Source of the DNA: Stenotrophomonas lactitubi
GTDB lineage: Bacteria; Pseudomonadota; Gammaproteobacteria; Xanthomonadales; Xanthomonadaceae
NCBI RefSeq assembly: GCF_002803515.1
Contig: NZ_PHQX01000001.1
Coordinates: 2,294,001 to 2,358,000 of the forward strand
Direction: 5' to 3'
Length of the DNA: 64,000 nucleotides
Shown: positions 1 to 7,656 of the stretch, one piece after another
Layout: every line of letters begins with the position of its first letter
How positions within the stretch are numbered: the stretch's first letter is position 1
Made by a program: the position numbers and the translations under genes
The notes under the pieces: model-generated
Databases searched by the model: none
What the model was told of the DNA's origin: nothing
The model's input: only the letters and a program-made list of their open reading frames with translations

Positions 1-1380
1 CTGCAGGCGACGCGCGATCGATACCGCGCCACGGATCGACACGTCCAGGTCCGGGAACTCCTTGGCCGCCGTTTCCGACGCCGAGTACACCGAAGCCCCG
101 GCTTCGCTGACCACGATTTTCTGCGGTGCGTTGTCACCCAGCGCCTTGATGGCTTCACCGGCCAGCTTGTCGGTCTCGCGGCTGGCGGTGCCGTTGCCGA
201 TCGCGATCAGCTGTACGTTGTGCCTGGTGCACAGCTGCTTGATCGTCTGCAGCGACTGCTCCCACTGCCGGCGGGGTTCGTGCGGGTAGATGGTATCGGT
301 GGCGACCAGCTTGCCGGTGGCGTCCACCACGGCGATCTTGCAGCCGGTGCGGATGCCCGGGTCCAGGCCCAGCACACTTTTCGGGCCGGCCGGCGCGGCC
401 AGCAGCAGATCCTTGAGATTGTCGCCGAACACGGCGATGGCTTCGGCCTCGGCTTTCTCGCGGGCCTGGTTGAACAGGTCCAGCAGCAGGTGCATGTGCA
501 GCTTGGCCCGCCAGGTCAGGCGGCAGGCATCGAGCAGCCAGCGATCACCGGGGCGCCCCGCATCGCGAATGCCAGCGTTGTGCGCCACGCGCCCTTCAGC
601 GTACTGATGCCCCGCCTCGGCATCCTTGCCCGGGTCCAGTTCCAGGAACAGGATCTCCTCGCGGCGCGCGCGGAACAACGCCAGCAACCGGTGCGAGGGG
701 ATCTTCGCCAGCGACTCGGCGTGTTCGAAGTAATCGCGGTACTTGGCGCCCTCGGTTTCCTTGCCCTCGGCAACGCGGGCACGGATCACCCCCTGCTCGC
801 TCAACCAGCTGCGCAGTTCACCCACCAGCGTGGCGTCCTCGCCCCAGCGCTCCATCAGGATCGCGCGGGCACCTTCCAGCGCGGCCTTGGTATCGGCCAC
901 GCCCTTGTCGGCATCCACGAACGTGGCAGCAAAGACCTGCGGGTCCCGCGTCGGATCGCCCAGCAGGCCGTCGGCCAACGGCTCCAGTCCGGCTTCGCGG
1001 GCGATCTGCGCGCGGGTACGGCGCTTGGGCTTGTACGGCAGGTACAGGTCTTCCAGCCGGCTCTTGGTGTCGGCAGCGAGGATCTCGTTGCGCAGCTCAT
1101 CGCTGAGCTTGCCCTGTTCGCCGATGCTGGCCAGCACCGCCGCACGGCGGTCTTCCAGCTCGCGCAGGTAGGTCAGGCGGGTTTCCAGGTTGCGCAGCTG
1201 GGTATCGTCCAGGCCGCCGGTGACTTCCTTGCGGTAGCGGGCGATGAACGGAACGCTGGCGCCTTCATCGAGCAGGCCGACGGCGGCGCTGACCTGGGCG
1301 GTCTGGGCACCGATCTCATCGGCGATGGTCTGGGCGATCTGCTGGGCGAGCTGGCGCTGGGCGTGCTTGGCGTCGTGCAT
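1..1380 (-). CDS. tex: Transcription accessory protein Tex, N-terminal part (cut by window edge)
   Basis: Tex is a cytoplasmic nucleic-acid-binding protein linked to transcription and stress tolerance; its exact role is unsettled. The frame starts at an ATG at 1378-1380 and stays open for 460 codons to base 1, so the C-terminal part with the S1 RNA-binding domain lies outside. The beginning ([20 protein letters not shown]) and the run [16 protein letters not shown] near residue 45 are typical of the Tex N-terminal helical domain. [11 protein letters not shown] follows near residue 115. The RNase-H-like YqgF domain begins near residue 325 with [18 protein letters not shown]. Nothing is broken in the visible part. 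The gene is read leftwards, away from the repeat island. Confidence 0.95.
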   Translation of the reverse strand, partial: MHDAKHAQRQLAQQIAQTIADEIGAQTAQVSAAVGLLDEGASVPFIARYRKEVTGGLDDTQLRNLETRLTYLRELEDRRAAVLASIGEQGKLSDELRNEILAADTKSRLEDLYLPYKPKRRTRAQIAREAGLEPLADGLLGDPTRDPQVFAATFVDADKGVADTKAALEGARAILMERWGEDATLVGELRSWLSEQGVIRARVAEGKETEGAKYRDYFEHAESLAKIPSHRLLALFRARREEILFLELDPGKDAEAGHQYAEGRVAHNAGIRDAGRPGDRWLLDACRLTWRAKLHMHLLLDLFNQAREKAEAEAIAVFGDNLKDLLLAAPAGPKSVLGLDPGIRTGCKIAVVDATGKLVATDTIYPHEPRRQWEQSLQTIKQLCTRHNVQLIAIGNGTASRETDKLAGEAIKALGDNAPQKIVVSEAGASVYSASETAAKEFPDLDVSIRGAVSIARRLQ

Positions 1381-1587
1381 TGTTTCCGGCCTGGGCCGCA
1401 TTGCGGGAAAGGCCCATTCTTGCAATGCGCGGGCGGCAGGGACAAGGCGTTGACAGAACGGCGGTTCAGGCGGCGGGTCCGGATCGGACGCCGGCATCCT
1501 GGCAAGTGGGGCTCGGACTGGCCCTGGGGCTGGGATGCCGGCGCGGACGCGCGATGGTGGGGCGCGTCCTGCCGCGTATTGCGAAGG

Positions 1588-1803
1588 TCAGCGGTAGTGG
1601 CGGGCGGCACGCTGCATGACGATGTCGTCACGCAGGCTCTCAAGCGCCATCAGGCGGACCTTGCCGACACCCTGCAGTTCCATGAACCGCTCCGTGTAGA
1701 ACTCCGGCCCCAGCGCGGTATCGGCGCGGGATTTGCTGAAGCCGTAGGGCACCACGCCCTTCTCGCCATCCTTGCTACCACCGACATAAAGAACGATTGC
1801 CAT
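1588..1803 (-). CDS. Small conserved-looking protein of unknown function (71 aa)
   Basis: A 71-residue frame starts at ATG 1801-1803 (MAIVLYVGGSKDGEKGVVPY). It has no signal peptide and no membrane helix. The C-terminal half is charged and probably helical (VRLMALESLRDDIVMQRAAR). I do not recognise the family. It lies alone, about 210 bp upstream of tex on the same strand, with a repeat-rich stretch on its other side. Codon use looks normal for the genome, which is the main reason for calling it. It could be a regulatory or phage-derived small protein. Confidence 0.6.
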   Translation of the reverse strand: MAIVLYVGGSKDGEKGVVPYGFSKSRADTALGPEFYTERFMELQGVGKVRLMALESLRDDIVMQRAARHYR

Positions 1804-1999
1804 GTGATGTCTTCCTCCAAATTGCTACTGCGTACTGCACACGATGAGCGGTACTTGCGAGCCCATCGGGGTAGAGCTTACCGCGACCAAGCTGACTGGA
1901 ACGTCACGAAGACTAATGACGATCGGTTGCATGCAGATGACTGCGGGATAGCAGCAGAATGCTTACGGATCTTTAACTTCCGTCTAACGAATGGAGGGA

Positions 2000-2114
2000 T
2001 TTCCAGCCAACGGCGCAGCCCCTCGTGGGTGGGTTGGTTGGTCGCGGAATGCAAAAGCCGTCGCGCTGGTCGGCCGGGTTGGGTTCGCGGGGGACGCCGT
2101 GAATCCGTCCCTGG
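2000..2114 (+). repeat. Left arm of ~110-bp imperfect inverted repeat
   Basis: Read on the plus strand, this arm matches the reverse complement of 3688-3791 over its whole length with small gaps. Shared blocks include CAACGGCGCAGCCCCTCGTG, then GGGTTCGCGGG, then ACGCCGT and ATCCGTCCCTGG (ACCCATCCCTGG in the other copy). The two arms bracket the IS110 element and a GTAG dimer. Identity is roughly 75-80 percent by eye. Confidence 0.7.
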
Positions 2115-2163
2115 AGCAACTGTGTTGAGAGAGGGGCCTCGGCCCCTCCGACAGTCACGCACG

Positions 2164-2187
2164 GTAGTGCCGGCCGCTGGCCGGCAG
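2164..2187 (+). repeat. GTAG palindrome (SMAG-type REP), monomer
   Basis: GTAGTGCCGGCCGCTGGCCG and the next four bases form a hairpin with stem TGCCGGCC/GGCCGGCA, preceded by GTAG. This is the hallmark of the SMAG REP family of S. maltophilia. It sits about 27 bp beyond the stop of the broken IS110 transposase, which fits the known habit of IS110 relatives of inserting near REP sequences. Confidence 0.85.
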
Positions 2188-2213
2188 CCTTTTGGGGCAC
2201 GCGCAGACTGGCT

Positions 2214-3138
2214 TCAGGCGGGGATCGATCCGCCTTGAGCGTCACGCATGCGCGCGTTGAGAATCACCAGCATCTTCCGCATCACCGCCACGATGGCTAC
2301 TTTTCCTTCTTTGCCTCGGGCTCGCAGCGACTGGTAGAAATTGCGCAGTCGAGGTTCATGCCGCATGGCCGACATGCTGGCCATGTAAAGCACCTGACGG
2401 ATCTCGGCCCTGCCGCCATGGATGCTTCGTTTGCCGCGCATGGTTCCGCTGTCGTGGGACATGGGTGCTACACCGACCAGACTGGCGATGGCCTTGCCGC
2501 TGATCTTGCCCAGCTCCGGCAGATAGCTGGCCAATACCGCCTGCAGGACAGGGCCCACGCCTTTCATCGACTTCAGTACCGCCAGCTGAGGTTGCTGGGC
2601 AACCTGCTCGGCAATCTGCTGTCCCAAACGCCCAACCATCCTCTGCAGGCGGCTGATGTTGGCTTGCAGCAGTCGGCGCAACTCACGATCGGTCACCATC
2701 TCCTGCTGCTGGCGCGCTACGGTCAGGGCTTCCATCGTCTGTCGACGCGCCCGCACAAATTCCCGCAGCTTTTGCTGCCAGGGCTCCAGTGGCTGATAGG
2801 CGGGCAGTTTCACCAAGGCCGCCATCTGCGCCAATGCATAGGCATCCAGACGGTCGGTCTTGGCCACCTGGCCCATTCCCTGGGCCAGCCTGCGAGCCCG
2901 CAGCGCGTTGGCACGGACCACCGCATGACCGGCGTTGTGCAGGAAGTTCAGTACTGATTGTTCGTAGCCCCCAGTGGCCTCCAGTGGCCTCCAGCACGAT
3001 CTGGCTCACCGGATGTTTCCTCAACCAGAGATCCAATTCAGCGAAACCCGAAGCGCTATTGCTGACCTGCAGCACCTCTCCGTCCGTCGTGCCGACATCC
3101 AGTTGGCGCTTGCTGACATCAATCCCGATCCCGTTCAT
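2214..3138 (-). pseudogene. IS110-family transposase broken by a 10-bp tandem duplication
   Basis: The N-terminal DEDD domain is read from ATG 3136-3138 (MNGIGIDVSKRQLDVGTTDG) to IVLEATGG. The Transposase_20 C-terminal domain continues in another frame from about 2950 to the stop at 2214-2216, with LKSMKGVGPVLQAVLASYLP and LVGVAPMSHDSGTMRGKRSI. At the junction the coding strand holds GGAGGCCACT twice in tandem (plus strand about 2968-2990). Removing one copy gives LEATGGYEQSVLNFLHNAGH and rejoins the frames into one protein of about 304 residues, normal for the family. The +10 insertion therefore explains the frameshift. Programmed frameshifting is unlikely, because the duplication is exact and lies within a conserved motif. 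Confidence 0.9.
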
Positions 3139-3345
3139 CACCGGACTCCGTATAGTCTGGAAGGGTCGAGAGCTCCCCCGCTTGCCCAGTCTTATTACTG
3201 CGAGTGTCAGCTCCAGCAACTGTTCGGGCGGATCAAGGGAGATTCCGGCGTGGGCGCCAAGCTCCAAGGCGATCGTCGAGATCCAGGCTTACACGGCGGC
3301 CCACGCCGGCTCTCGACACCTACGTTGCCAGATTCCAATCAGATA
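3139..3345 (-). ncRNA. Candidate IS110 bridge-RNA region (5' non-coding end)
   Basis: IS110-subgroup elements encode a structured bridge RNA in the non-coding leader upstream of the recombinase. Here about 200 bp without a good gene precede the ATG. They contain an 11-bp perfect inverted repeat, CCGGCGTGGGC at 3245-3255 and GCCCACGCCGG at 3299-3309, enclosing 43 bp. The match to the family is by position and hairpin only. I did not derive target- or donor-binding loops, and the outer end is uncertain. Confidence 0.4.
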
Positions 3346-3429
3346 AGGCTTGGCCGCGGCATCCATGCCGCGGACACCCCCGCGAACCCAACCCGCCCGC
3401 CCTCTGACAGATCTCTGCGGTCTGCCACC

Positions 3430-3603
3430 CACGGAAAAGAAAAAGAAGATCAAAAGCAAAAGCGGCTTGGCCAGCCGCTTCTTGTAGAGCCAAGCCCACG
3501 CTCGGCTGCGTTCAGGCCAGTCCGCGAAGCCGGGCGCAGACTCGGCTCTACACGAGCAAGCGCAGCGCGCGACCCGCTTCTGCTGTTCTTTTTCTTTTCC
3601 GTG
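3430..3603. repeat. 18-bp perfect inverted repeat enclosing a GTAG dimer
   Basis: CACGGAAAAGAAAAAGAA at 3430-3447 is the exact reverse complement of 3586-3603. Between them, GTAGAGCC (3484) and GGCTCTAC (ending 3551) form a head-to-head SMAG dimer. Further paired pieces (AGCAAAAGCGG near 3455 and CCGCTTCTGCT near 3574) extend the arms. The unit could fold as one long hairpin and looks like a small non-autonomous palindromic element. Confidence 0.75.
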
Positions 3604-3630
3604 GCTGGACGCACCCGGAAACTGTCAGGA

Positions 3631-3732
3631 GCCGGGCGGGGTGGGTTCGCGGGACCGTTGGCGCCATGGATGGCGCCATCGAGCCCCCAGGGATGGGTTT
3701 ACGGCGTGTCCCGCGAACCCACCCCGCCCGGC
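3631..3732. repeat. 25-bp perfect inverted repeat with 52-bp centre
   Basis: GCCGGGCGGGGTGGGTTCGC plus five further bases at 3631-3655 recur exactly inverted at 3708-3732. The centre holds a second small palindrome, GGCGCCATGGATGGCGCC. The right arm is also part of the 110-bp repeat that pairs with 2000-2114. A shorter relative (CCCGCGAACCCAACCCGCCC) lies near 3378. Together they describe a dispersed repeat family with the core GGGTTCGCGGG. Confidence 0.75.
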
Positions 3733-3791
3733 CCAATCACATGATTCGCTCTACGCGACCACCCACGAGGGGCTGCGCCGTTGACTGGAAA
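3688..3791 (-). repeat. Right arm of ~110-bp imperfect inverted repeat
   Basis: The reverse complement of this stretch aligns with 2000-2114. It begins directly after the stop codon of the gene at 3792-4244. The distance between arms is about 1.6 kb and includes the whole IS110 remnant. Confidence 0.7.
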
Positions 3792-4244
3792 CTATGGCCA
3801 CCAGCCATGCCCGAACCGCGCGTAATGATCAGCCGCACGCTCGAACGGATTGCGCGCGCTGACGCCGCCACACAGCAGATACACCGGCAGGTACAGCGGC
3901 CCCAGCACCAGGTACTGGTACACGTGTGCGCGCTCATGATCATCCAGCCGGATCAACGGCTCCACGCCCCACCCCGCCTGATGTGCATAGGTACGGCAGC
4001 ACATGCCCAGGTCGTAGCCGGTGTGCAGGATCACGTTGCCGAGGGTAATCGCTCCGCCCGGGCCCCATGGCCAATGGTCGAAAACCACCGCGCAATCACG
4101 ACCGCTCCAGCGCATCTTCGCACCACCCAGCAACCCGGCCAGACCGCCAAGCAGGCCGATCAGGGTATTGGGCACGGTCCACAGCGCGCCCAGCACCTGC
4201 AGCGCGCGCAGCCAGATCGGCCAGGGCCGGGACGCGGCGTTCAA
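3792..4244 (-). CDS. Protein of unknown function with a membrane segment and an HExxH-like motif
   Basis: About 150 residues. I chose the TTG at 4242-4244 as start because it overlaps the stop of the PspC-like gene (TTGA), a coupling arrangement. The alternative ATG lies further in, before RWSGRDCAVV. One or two hydrophobic segments occupy residues 10-35 (LGALWTVPNTLIGLLGGLAG). Later comes DDHERAHVYQYLVLGPLYLP, where HERAH fits the HExxH zinc-peptidase pattern, followed by a second hydrophobic stretch. I do not recognise the family and do not claim peptidase activity. It is the last gene of the run phaE-phaC-DUF5329-PspC. Confidence 0.7.
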   Translation of the reverse strand: MNAASRPWPIWLRALQVLGALWTVPNTLIGLLGGLAGLLGGAKMRWSGRDCAVVFDHWPWGPGGAITLGNVILHTGYDLGMCCRTYAHQAGWGVEPLIRLDDHERAHVYQYLVLGPLYLPVYLLCGGVSARNPFERAADHYARFGHGWWP

Positions 4245-4444
4245 TCGGCCTCGTTGGGGATCAGCAGCCACAGCAACAGGTAGATCAGGATGCCCGGGAA
4301 GGCGGCCGATGCCAGCGAAATCACCACGTACAGCACCCGTACCAGGGTCGGGTTCCAGCCGAAACGATGGGCGATGCCGCCCATCACTCCGGCGATCATG
4401 CGGTCGTTCAGCGAGCGCGACAGGGTGCGCGGCACAGCGTTCAT
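4241..4444 (-). CDS. PspC-domain inner-membrane protein
   Basis: A 67-residue protein from ATG 4442-4444. The motif RMIAGVMGGIAHRFGWNPTL near residues 15-34 is the PspC domain signature (R.laGVcgGla.yf). It is followed by one long hydrophobic segment (residues 35-62, VLYVVISLASAAFPGILIYL) and the end LIPNEAD. PspC family proteins sit in the inner membrane and can sense envelope stress or regulate phage-shock responses. No pspA or pspB is beside it, so it is a stand-alone member. It is coupled to the downstream gene by a 4-nt overlap. Confidence 0.85.
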   Translation of the reverse strand: MNAVPRTLSRSLNDRMIAGVMGGIAHRFGWNPTLVRVLYVVISLASAAFPGILIYLLLWLLIPNEAD

Positions 4445-4494
4445 GGCGAGGTCTCCCGGCTGACTGGCTGCGGCCACTGTAGCGCCTGCCGTGT

Positions 4495-4863
4495 CTACGG
4501 CGTGCGTTGGCGCAATGCCTGCAGGCGGGCGCCGAACCACGCCGCAGAGGTCTGTTCGGGCTGGCCGGGGCAGCGGATCCGGTACGCCTTGCCACTCATG
4601 CTGCTCTGGCTCGCCGCACGCTCGATGAACTGCTCGGCGGTGTCGACCATGTCCTTCTTCAGCAGGTAGTCGTACTTGCGCTGCAGGTGCGAACGCGCAT
4701 CGGCGGGACCGTACCAGCTGCCATTGCGCTGGAACTGGCACTGGGAGCCGTCCAGGCTGCCGATCAACTGTGTGATCTCGCGGCGCGCATCGGCGCTGGG
4801 CGCGGCGCCGGCAACGCCCGGTGCAAGGGCCAGCGCAAGCGCGATCAAGGGGAAATACTTCAT
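4495..4863 (-). CDS. DUF5329-family periplasmic protein
   Basis: A 122-residue protein with a clear signal peptide (MKYFPLIALALALAPGVAGA, cleavage near residue 20). The remainder holds ITQLIGSLDGSQCQFQRNGS and WYGPADARSHLQRKYDYLLK, then IERAASQSSMSGKAYRIRCP. This is the pattern of the DUF5329/YfeK-like family, with two conserved cysteines that could form a disulfide. Function is unknown. Its ATG overlaps the phaC stop by four bases (ATGA), so it is probably co-translated with the polyhydroxyalkanoate genes without an obvious mechanistic link. Confidence 0.85.
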   Translation of the reverse strand: MKYFPLIALALALAPGVAGAAPSADARREITQLIGSLDGSQCQFQRNGSWYGPADARSHLQRKYDYLLKKDMVDTAEQFIERAASQSSMSGKAYRIRCPGQPEQTSAAWFGARLQALRQRTP

Positions 4864-5927
4864 GGCGTGCGTTCCTTCAGCCAGTTGTCGATGGTCGCCG
4901 GCACTTCGCGCTGCGCGCGGCCGGAGACGTAGATGCCGATGTGCCCACCGCGGAAACTGGACTCGGTGTAGTCCTGCGTGCCCAGCCGGCCACGCATCGC
5001 ACGTGATGCATCCGGTGGCACCAGGTGATCCTGTTCGGCGTAGATGTTGAGCACGGGCAGGGTCACCTTGGCCAGGTCCACCGCCTCCTCACCGATATGC
5101 ACGGTGCCGTTGACCAGCCCGTTGCCCTGGTAGAACTGCTTGATGAACTCGCGGAAGGCCTCGCCCGCCAGATCGGGCGAGTCGAAGATCCACTTTTCCA
5201 TGCGCAGGAAGTCTTCCAGTGCGGCCTTGTCATCGAGGATGTCGAGCAGGCCCACGTACTTCTGCACGTTCAGGCGGAACGGCTTGAGCATCAGGTAGCT
5301 GGCATTCATCAGATCGGCCGGGATGTTGCCCAGCGTGTCCACCAGCAGATCCACGTCCACCTGCTGCGCCCAGTGCGACAGCATGTTGTCGGCGGTCTGG
5401 AAATCGACCGGGGTGACCATGGTGATGAGGTTGCCCAGCTTCTGCCGGCGCAGCGCGGCGTAGCACAGCGCGAACACGCCGCCCTGGCAGATGCCGAGCA
5501 TGTCGACCGGGCCACCGCTGCGCGCGCGCAGCGCATCCACCGCGCCATCGATGTAGCGCAGCAGGTAATCCTCAAGCGTCTGGTAACGCTCGGAACGATC
5601 CGGATAGCCCCAGTCCAGCACGTACACGTCCTGGCCCAGCGCCAGCAGCTTCTGCACCAGTGAGCGATCGGCCTGCAGGTCGACCATGTATGGGCGGTTC
5701 ACCAGCGCGTACACGATCAGCAGCGGCGTGCGCCGGACCGGTGCGTTCTCGCCGACGAAGCGATACAGCACCACCTTGCCATCGCGCCAGACTTCCTCGC
5801 GGGCGGTGGCGCCATAGTCGACATCCTCCACCTGCGGCAACAGCTTCAACCCTTCCATCAGCTTGCGCTGCATGGCCAGGGTCTCCTGCATCAGGTCATC
5901 GGCATTGAAGCCCAGCGGTCCTTTCAT
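4860..5927 (-). CDS. phaC: Class III poly(R)-hydroxyalkanoate synthase, catalytic subunit PhaC
   Basis: PhaC polymerises (R)-3-hydroxyacyl-CoA into polyester granules. At 355 residues it has the size of class III enzymes, which need PhaE. The lipase-box-like GICQGG places the catalytic Cys at residue 147. The other triad members are Asp300 (IYAEQDHLVPP) and His329 (GGHIGIYVSG). The typical WGYPDRSE lies at 106-113. It follows phaE after three bases and overlaps DUF5329 by four, so the three form one operon. No phaA, phaB or phasin gene is present in the window, so precursor supply must be encoded elsewhere. Confidence 0.95.
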   Translation of the reverse strand: MKGPLGFNADDLMQETLAMQRKLMEGLKLLPQVEDVDYGATAREEVWRDGKVVLYRFVGENAPVRRTPLLIVYALVNRPYMVDLQADRSLVQKLLALGQDVYVLDWGYPDRSERYQTLEDYLLRYIDGAVDALRARSGGPVDMLGICQGGVFALCYAALRRQKLGNLITMVTPVDFQTADNMLSHWAQQVDVDLLVDTLGNIPADLMNASYLMLKPFRLNVQKYVGLLDILDDKAALEDFLRMEKWIFDSPDLAGEAFREFIKQFYQGNGLVNGTVHIGEEAVDLAKVTLPVLNIYAEQDHLVPPDASRAMRGRLGTQDYTESSFRGGHIGIYVSGRAQREVPATIDNWLKERTP

Positions 5928-5930
5928 GGC

Positions 5931-7019
5931 TTACGACTTCCGCGTGGTGGTGCGGGAGGTGGCCTTCTTCGCTGGCGCCTTCTTCGCTGGCGCCTTCTTC
6001 GCTGGCACATTCTTCGCGGCAGCCTTCTTCGCTGGTGCCTTCTTCGCGGCAGGCTTGCGCGCGACGGGCTTCACCTTGGCAGGCGCCGGCTGGGCTACCG
6101 GATCGACCGCGTCGGTACCGGCAAGCACCGCTACCTGTGCCTGCAGCCGGCGCAGAGTACGCTCGAGCTCGGCGATGCGACGGTGGGCGGCATCCATCTC
6201 GGTTCGGGTCGGCAGGCCGATGCGTTCACTCATCTGTTCCATCTCGCGTTGCAGCCCCGCGCGCAGGCGCATCTGCGCATTGCCCAGCGCCGCGTAGATC
6301 TGCTGGAAAGGTGCCGACATGGCGACCTTGGCGTAGGCCTCCTCGGCCACTTCGATCCACAGATCGAACATCGCCCGTGCGCTGGTCAGCTGGCTGCCGG
6401 GCTGCTCATGCTCGGCCAGGCGCTGCTCGAACAGGTCGAACGCTTCTTCCAGCGCCTGCTTGATCTGCTCGACATAGGCCTGCGAGTGATGCTGGTACTC
6501 CTCCTGCGCGCGCAGCAGGGCCTGCCACCGCGCCTGGTGCTCGCGGCCGGGCCCGAACGCCGGGCTCTGCAGCCAAGGACCGGCCAGCGTCTGCAACTGC
6601 TGGAACCACGCCGCGAACTCGGGCGGAGCAGCGCCGGCATGGGTGCTGCCACGGGCGCCCTGCAGCATCCACTGCAGCATGCCGTCGCCCTGACCCTTTA
6701 CCGCTTCACGCCAGGCCTGGGCAACCTCGGCACTGCTGGCATCGCGGCCGGCAAAGCGTGCAGCCACTTCCTGCATGGTGCCGTACCAGCTGCCAGCCTG
6801 TTCGCGGAACCGACGCACGGCCTCTTCCGGCGCTGCCGCCCCGGTCTCGGGCAGCAGTTGACCCCACCAGTCGAACAGGTGCTTCCAACTGCCCGGGTCG
6901 TCACCGGCGGGGGCCCCCTGCACAGTCGCGTGGCGCAGGGCATCGCCCCAGGCACCGAAGTACTGCCGGGCCAGGTTCTCGAAATCGCTGCTGCCGGCGT
7001 CGTTGGCCGAGCTGGTCAT
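5931..7019 (-). CDS. phaE: Class III polyhydroxyalkanoate synthase subunit PhaE with Lys/Ala-rich tail
   Basis: PhaE binds and activates PhaC. The protein has 362 residues. Residues 1-285 carry the usual acidic, helical PhaE body (FENLARQYFGAWGDALRHAT at 14-33). A helix near 270-300 (RTEMDAAHRRIAELERTLRR) resembles the C-terminal PhaE_PhaC region. From about residue 312 the protein becomes a basic tail with repeats of PAKKA (APAKVKPVARKPAAKKAPAK and more), encoded by roughly 15-bp DNA repeats (plus strand 5965-6055). Such tails resemble histone-H1-like tails of PhaF-type phasins that bind DNA; this is inference. Confidence 0.92.
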   Translation of the reverse strand: MTSSANDAGSSDFENLARQYFGAWGDALRHATVQGAPAGDDPGSWKHLFDWWGQLLPETGAAAPEEAVRRFREQAGSWYGTMQEVAARFAGRDASSAEVAQAWREAVKGQGDGMLQWMLQGARGSTHAGAAPPEFAAWFQQLQTLAGPWLQSPAFGPGREHQARWQALLRAQEEYQHHSQAYVEQIKQALEEAFDLFEQRLAEHEQPGSQLTSARAMFDLWIEVAEEAYAKVAMSAPFQQIYAALGNAQMRLRAGLQREMEQMSERIGLPTRTEMDAAHRRIAELERTLRRLQAQVAVLAGTDAVDPVAQPAPAKVKPVARKPAAKKAPAKKAAAKNVPAKKAPAKKAPAKKATSRTTTRKS

Positions 7020-7041
7020 CGCGCTCCTCCGCAGGGCTGGG

Positions 7042-7656
7042 TCATGGCTTGGGAATGCGCAGGGTCTTGCTGATCATCAGCGACCCGGACAGCGCGAACA
7101 GCAGCACCAACGGATGCAGCTGCCAGGGGCCGATCTGCCACTGGCCCAGCCACAGGTCGTGGCCGATGGCATCGGTGCCGGCGGCGATCGCCAGCACGAT
7201 CACCAGCGCCAGGCTGGTGGGGATCGGTGTTCCCTCGAAGTACTTCACCTTGCCTTCGTCACCGCTCATCGCCTCGGCGGTCACGTTGTAACGGGCCAGG
7301 CGGCTGACGCCGCAGCAGACGAAGTAGCTCAGCACCAGCCAGTCCCAGCCGCCCTGCATGCCACAGGCATAGGCCAGCGCTGCGGGTGCGACACCGAAGG
7401 AAATCACGTCCGACAGGGAGTCGAGCTCGCGGCCCAGGGTCGAACTGGACTTGCGCCAGCGCGCGATGCGGCCGTCCAGTGCATCGAAAATGAAAGCCAG
7501 CGGGATCAGCGCCATGCCGAACAGCAGATAGCCGCGCTCGCCATCCTGCAGGAAACGCATCGCGGCAAACACCGCGCCGGTGCCGCAGAAAGCGTTGGCG
7601 AGGGTGAACCAGTCCGCCAGATGGAACTCGCGCAGCATCGAGAAGTGACGTTTCAT
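7042..7656 (-). CDS. pssA: CDP-alcohol phosphatidyltransferase, probably phosphatidylserine synthase
   Basis: An integral membrane enzyme that would transfer a phosphatidyl group from CDP-diacylglycerol to serine. The 204-residue protein carries the CDP-alcohol transferase signature DALDGRIARWRKSSSTLGRE LDSLSD near residues 58-84 (DGxxAR, eight residues, GxxxDxxxD). Hydrophobic segments lie around 15-35, 42-58, 85-105, 145-165 and 180-195. Type II PssA proteins of this length are common in Xanthomonadaceae. The substrate is inferred, since phosphatidylglycerol-phosphate synthase shares the motif. It lies 22 bp upstream of phaE on the same strand. Confidence 0.85.
   Translation of the reverse strand: MKRHFSMLREFHLADWFTLANAFCGTGAVFAAMRFLQDGERGYLLFGMALIPLAFIFDALDGRIARWRKSSSTLGRELDSLSDVISFGVAPAALAYACGMQGGWDWLVLSYFVCCGVSRLARYNVTAEAMSGDEGKVKYFEGTPIPTSLALVIVLAIAAGTDAIGHDLWLGQWQIGPWQLHPLVLLFALSGSLMISKTLRIPKP

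Larger units (their letters stand above)
1804..2213. other. Gene-free stretch with repeats left of the IS110 element
   Basis: I see no convincing gene here. The left third is unremarkable, possibly promoter sequence for the 71-aa gene. From 2000 it holds one arm of a diverged inverted repeat (partner at 3688-3791). A GC hairpin follows at 2131-2148 (GAGGGGC / GCCCCTC around CTCG), then a GTAG palindrome at 2164-2187. Confidence 0.7.
2214..3345 (-). mobile_element. IS110-family insertion sequence, inactivated
   Basis: The element consists of a broken IS110 transposase (2214-3138) and about 200 bp of upstream non-coding DNA with a strong inverted repeat. IS110 elements lack clear terminal inverted repeats, and I see none, so the outer ends are approximate. 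The long leader upstream of the transposase fits the IS110 subgroup rather than IS1111. It lies between a GTAG palindrome and other repeats, so the insertion did not interrupt a recognisable gene. Confidence 0.75.

Noticed and set aside
220..2238. 672-codon frame on plus over tex and the repeat island
   Set aside because: It crosses tex, a separate small gene and repeats, and has no recognisable domain.
2900..2999. Programmed frameshift in the IS110 transposase
   Set aside because: No slippery sequence is needed; an exact 10-bp duplication accounts for the shift, and IS110 transposases are normally a single frame.
3430..3603. The 18-bp inverted repeat as terminal repeats of a transposon
   Set aside because: The enclosed 138 bp has no transposase frame and contains a GTAG dimer, so a small palindromic repeat fits better; no target duplication was evident.
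5965..6055. Short tandem repeats as a CRISPR array
   Set aside because: The 15-bp units have no spacers and encode the PAKKA tail of PhaE in frame; no cas genes are present.
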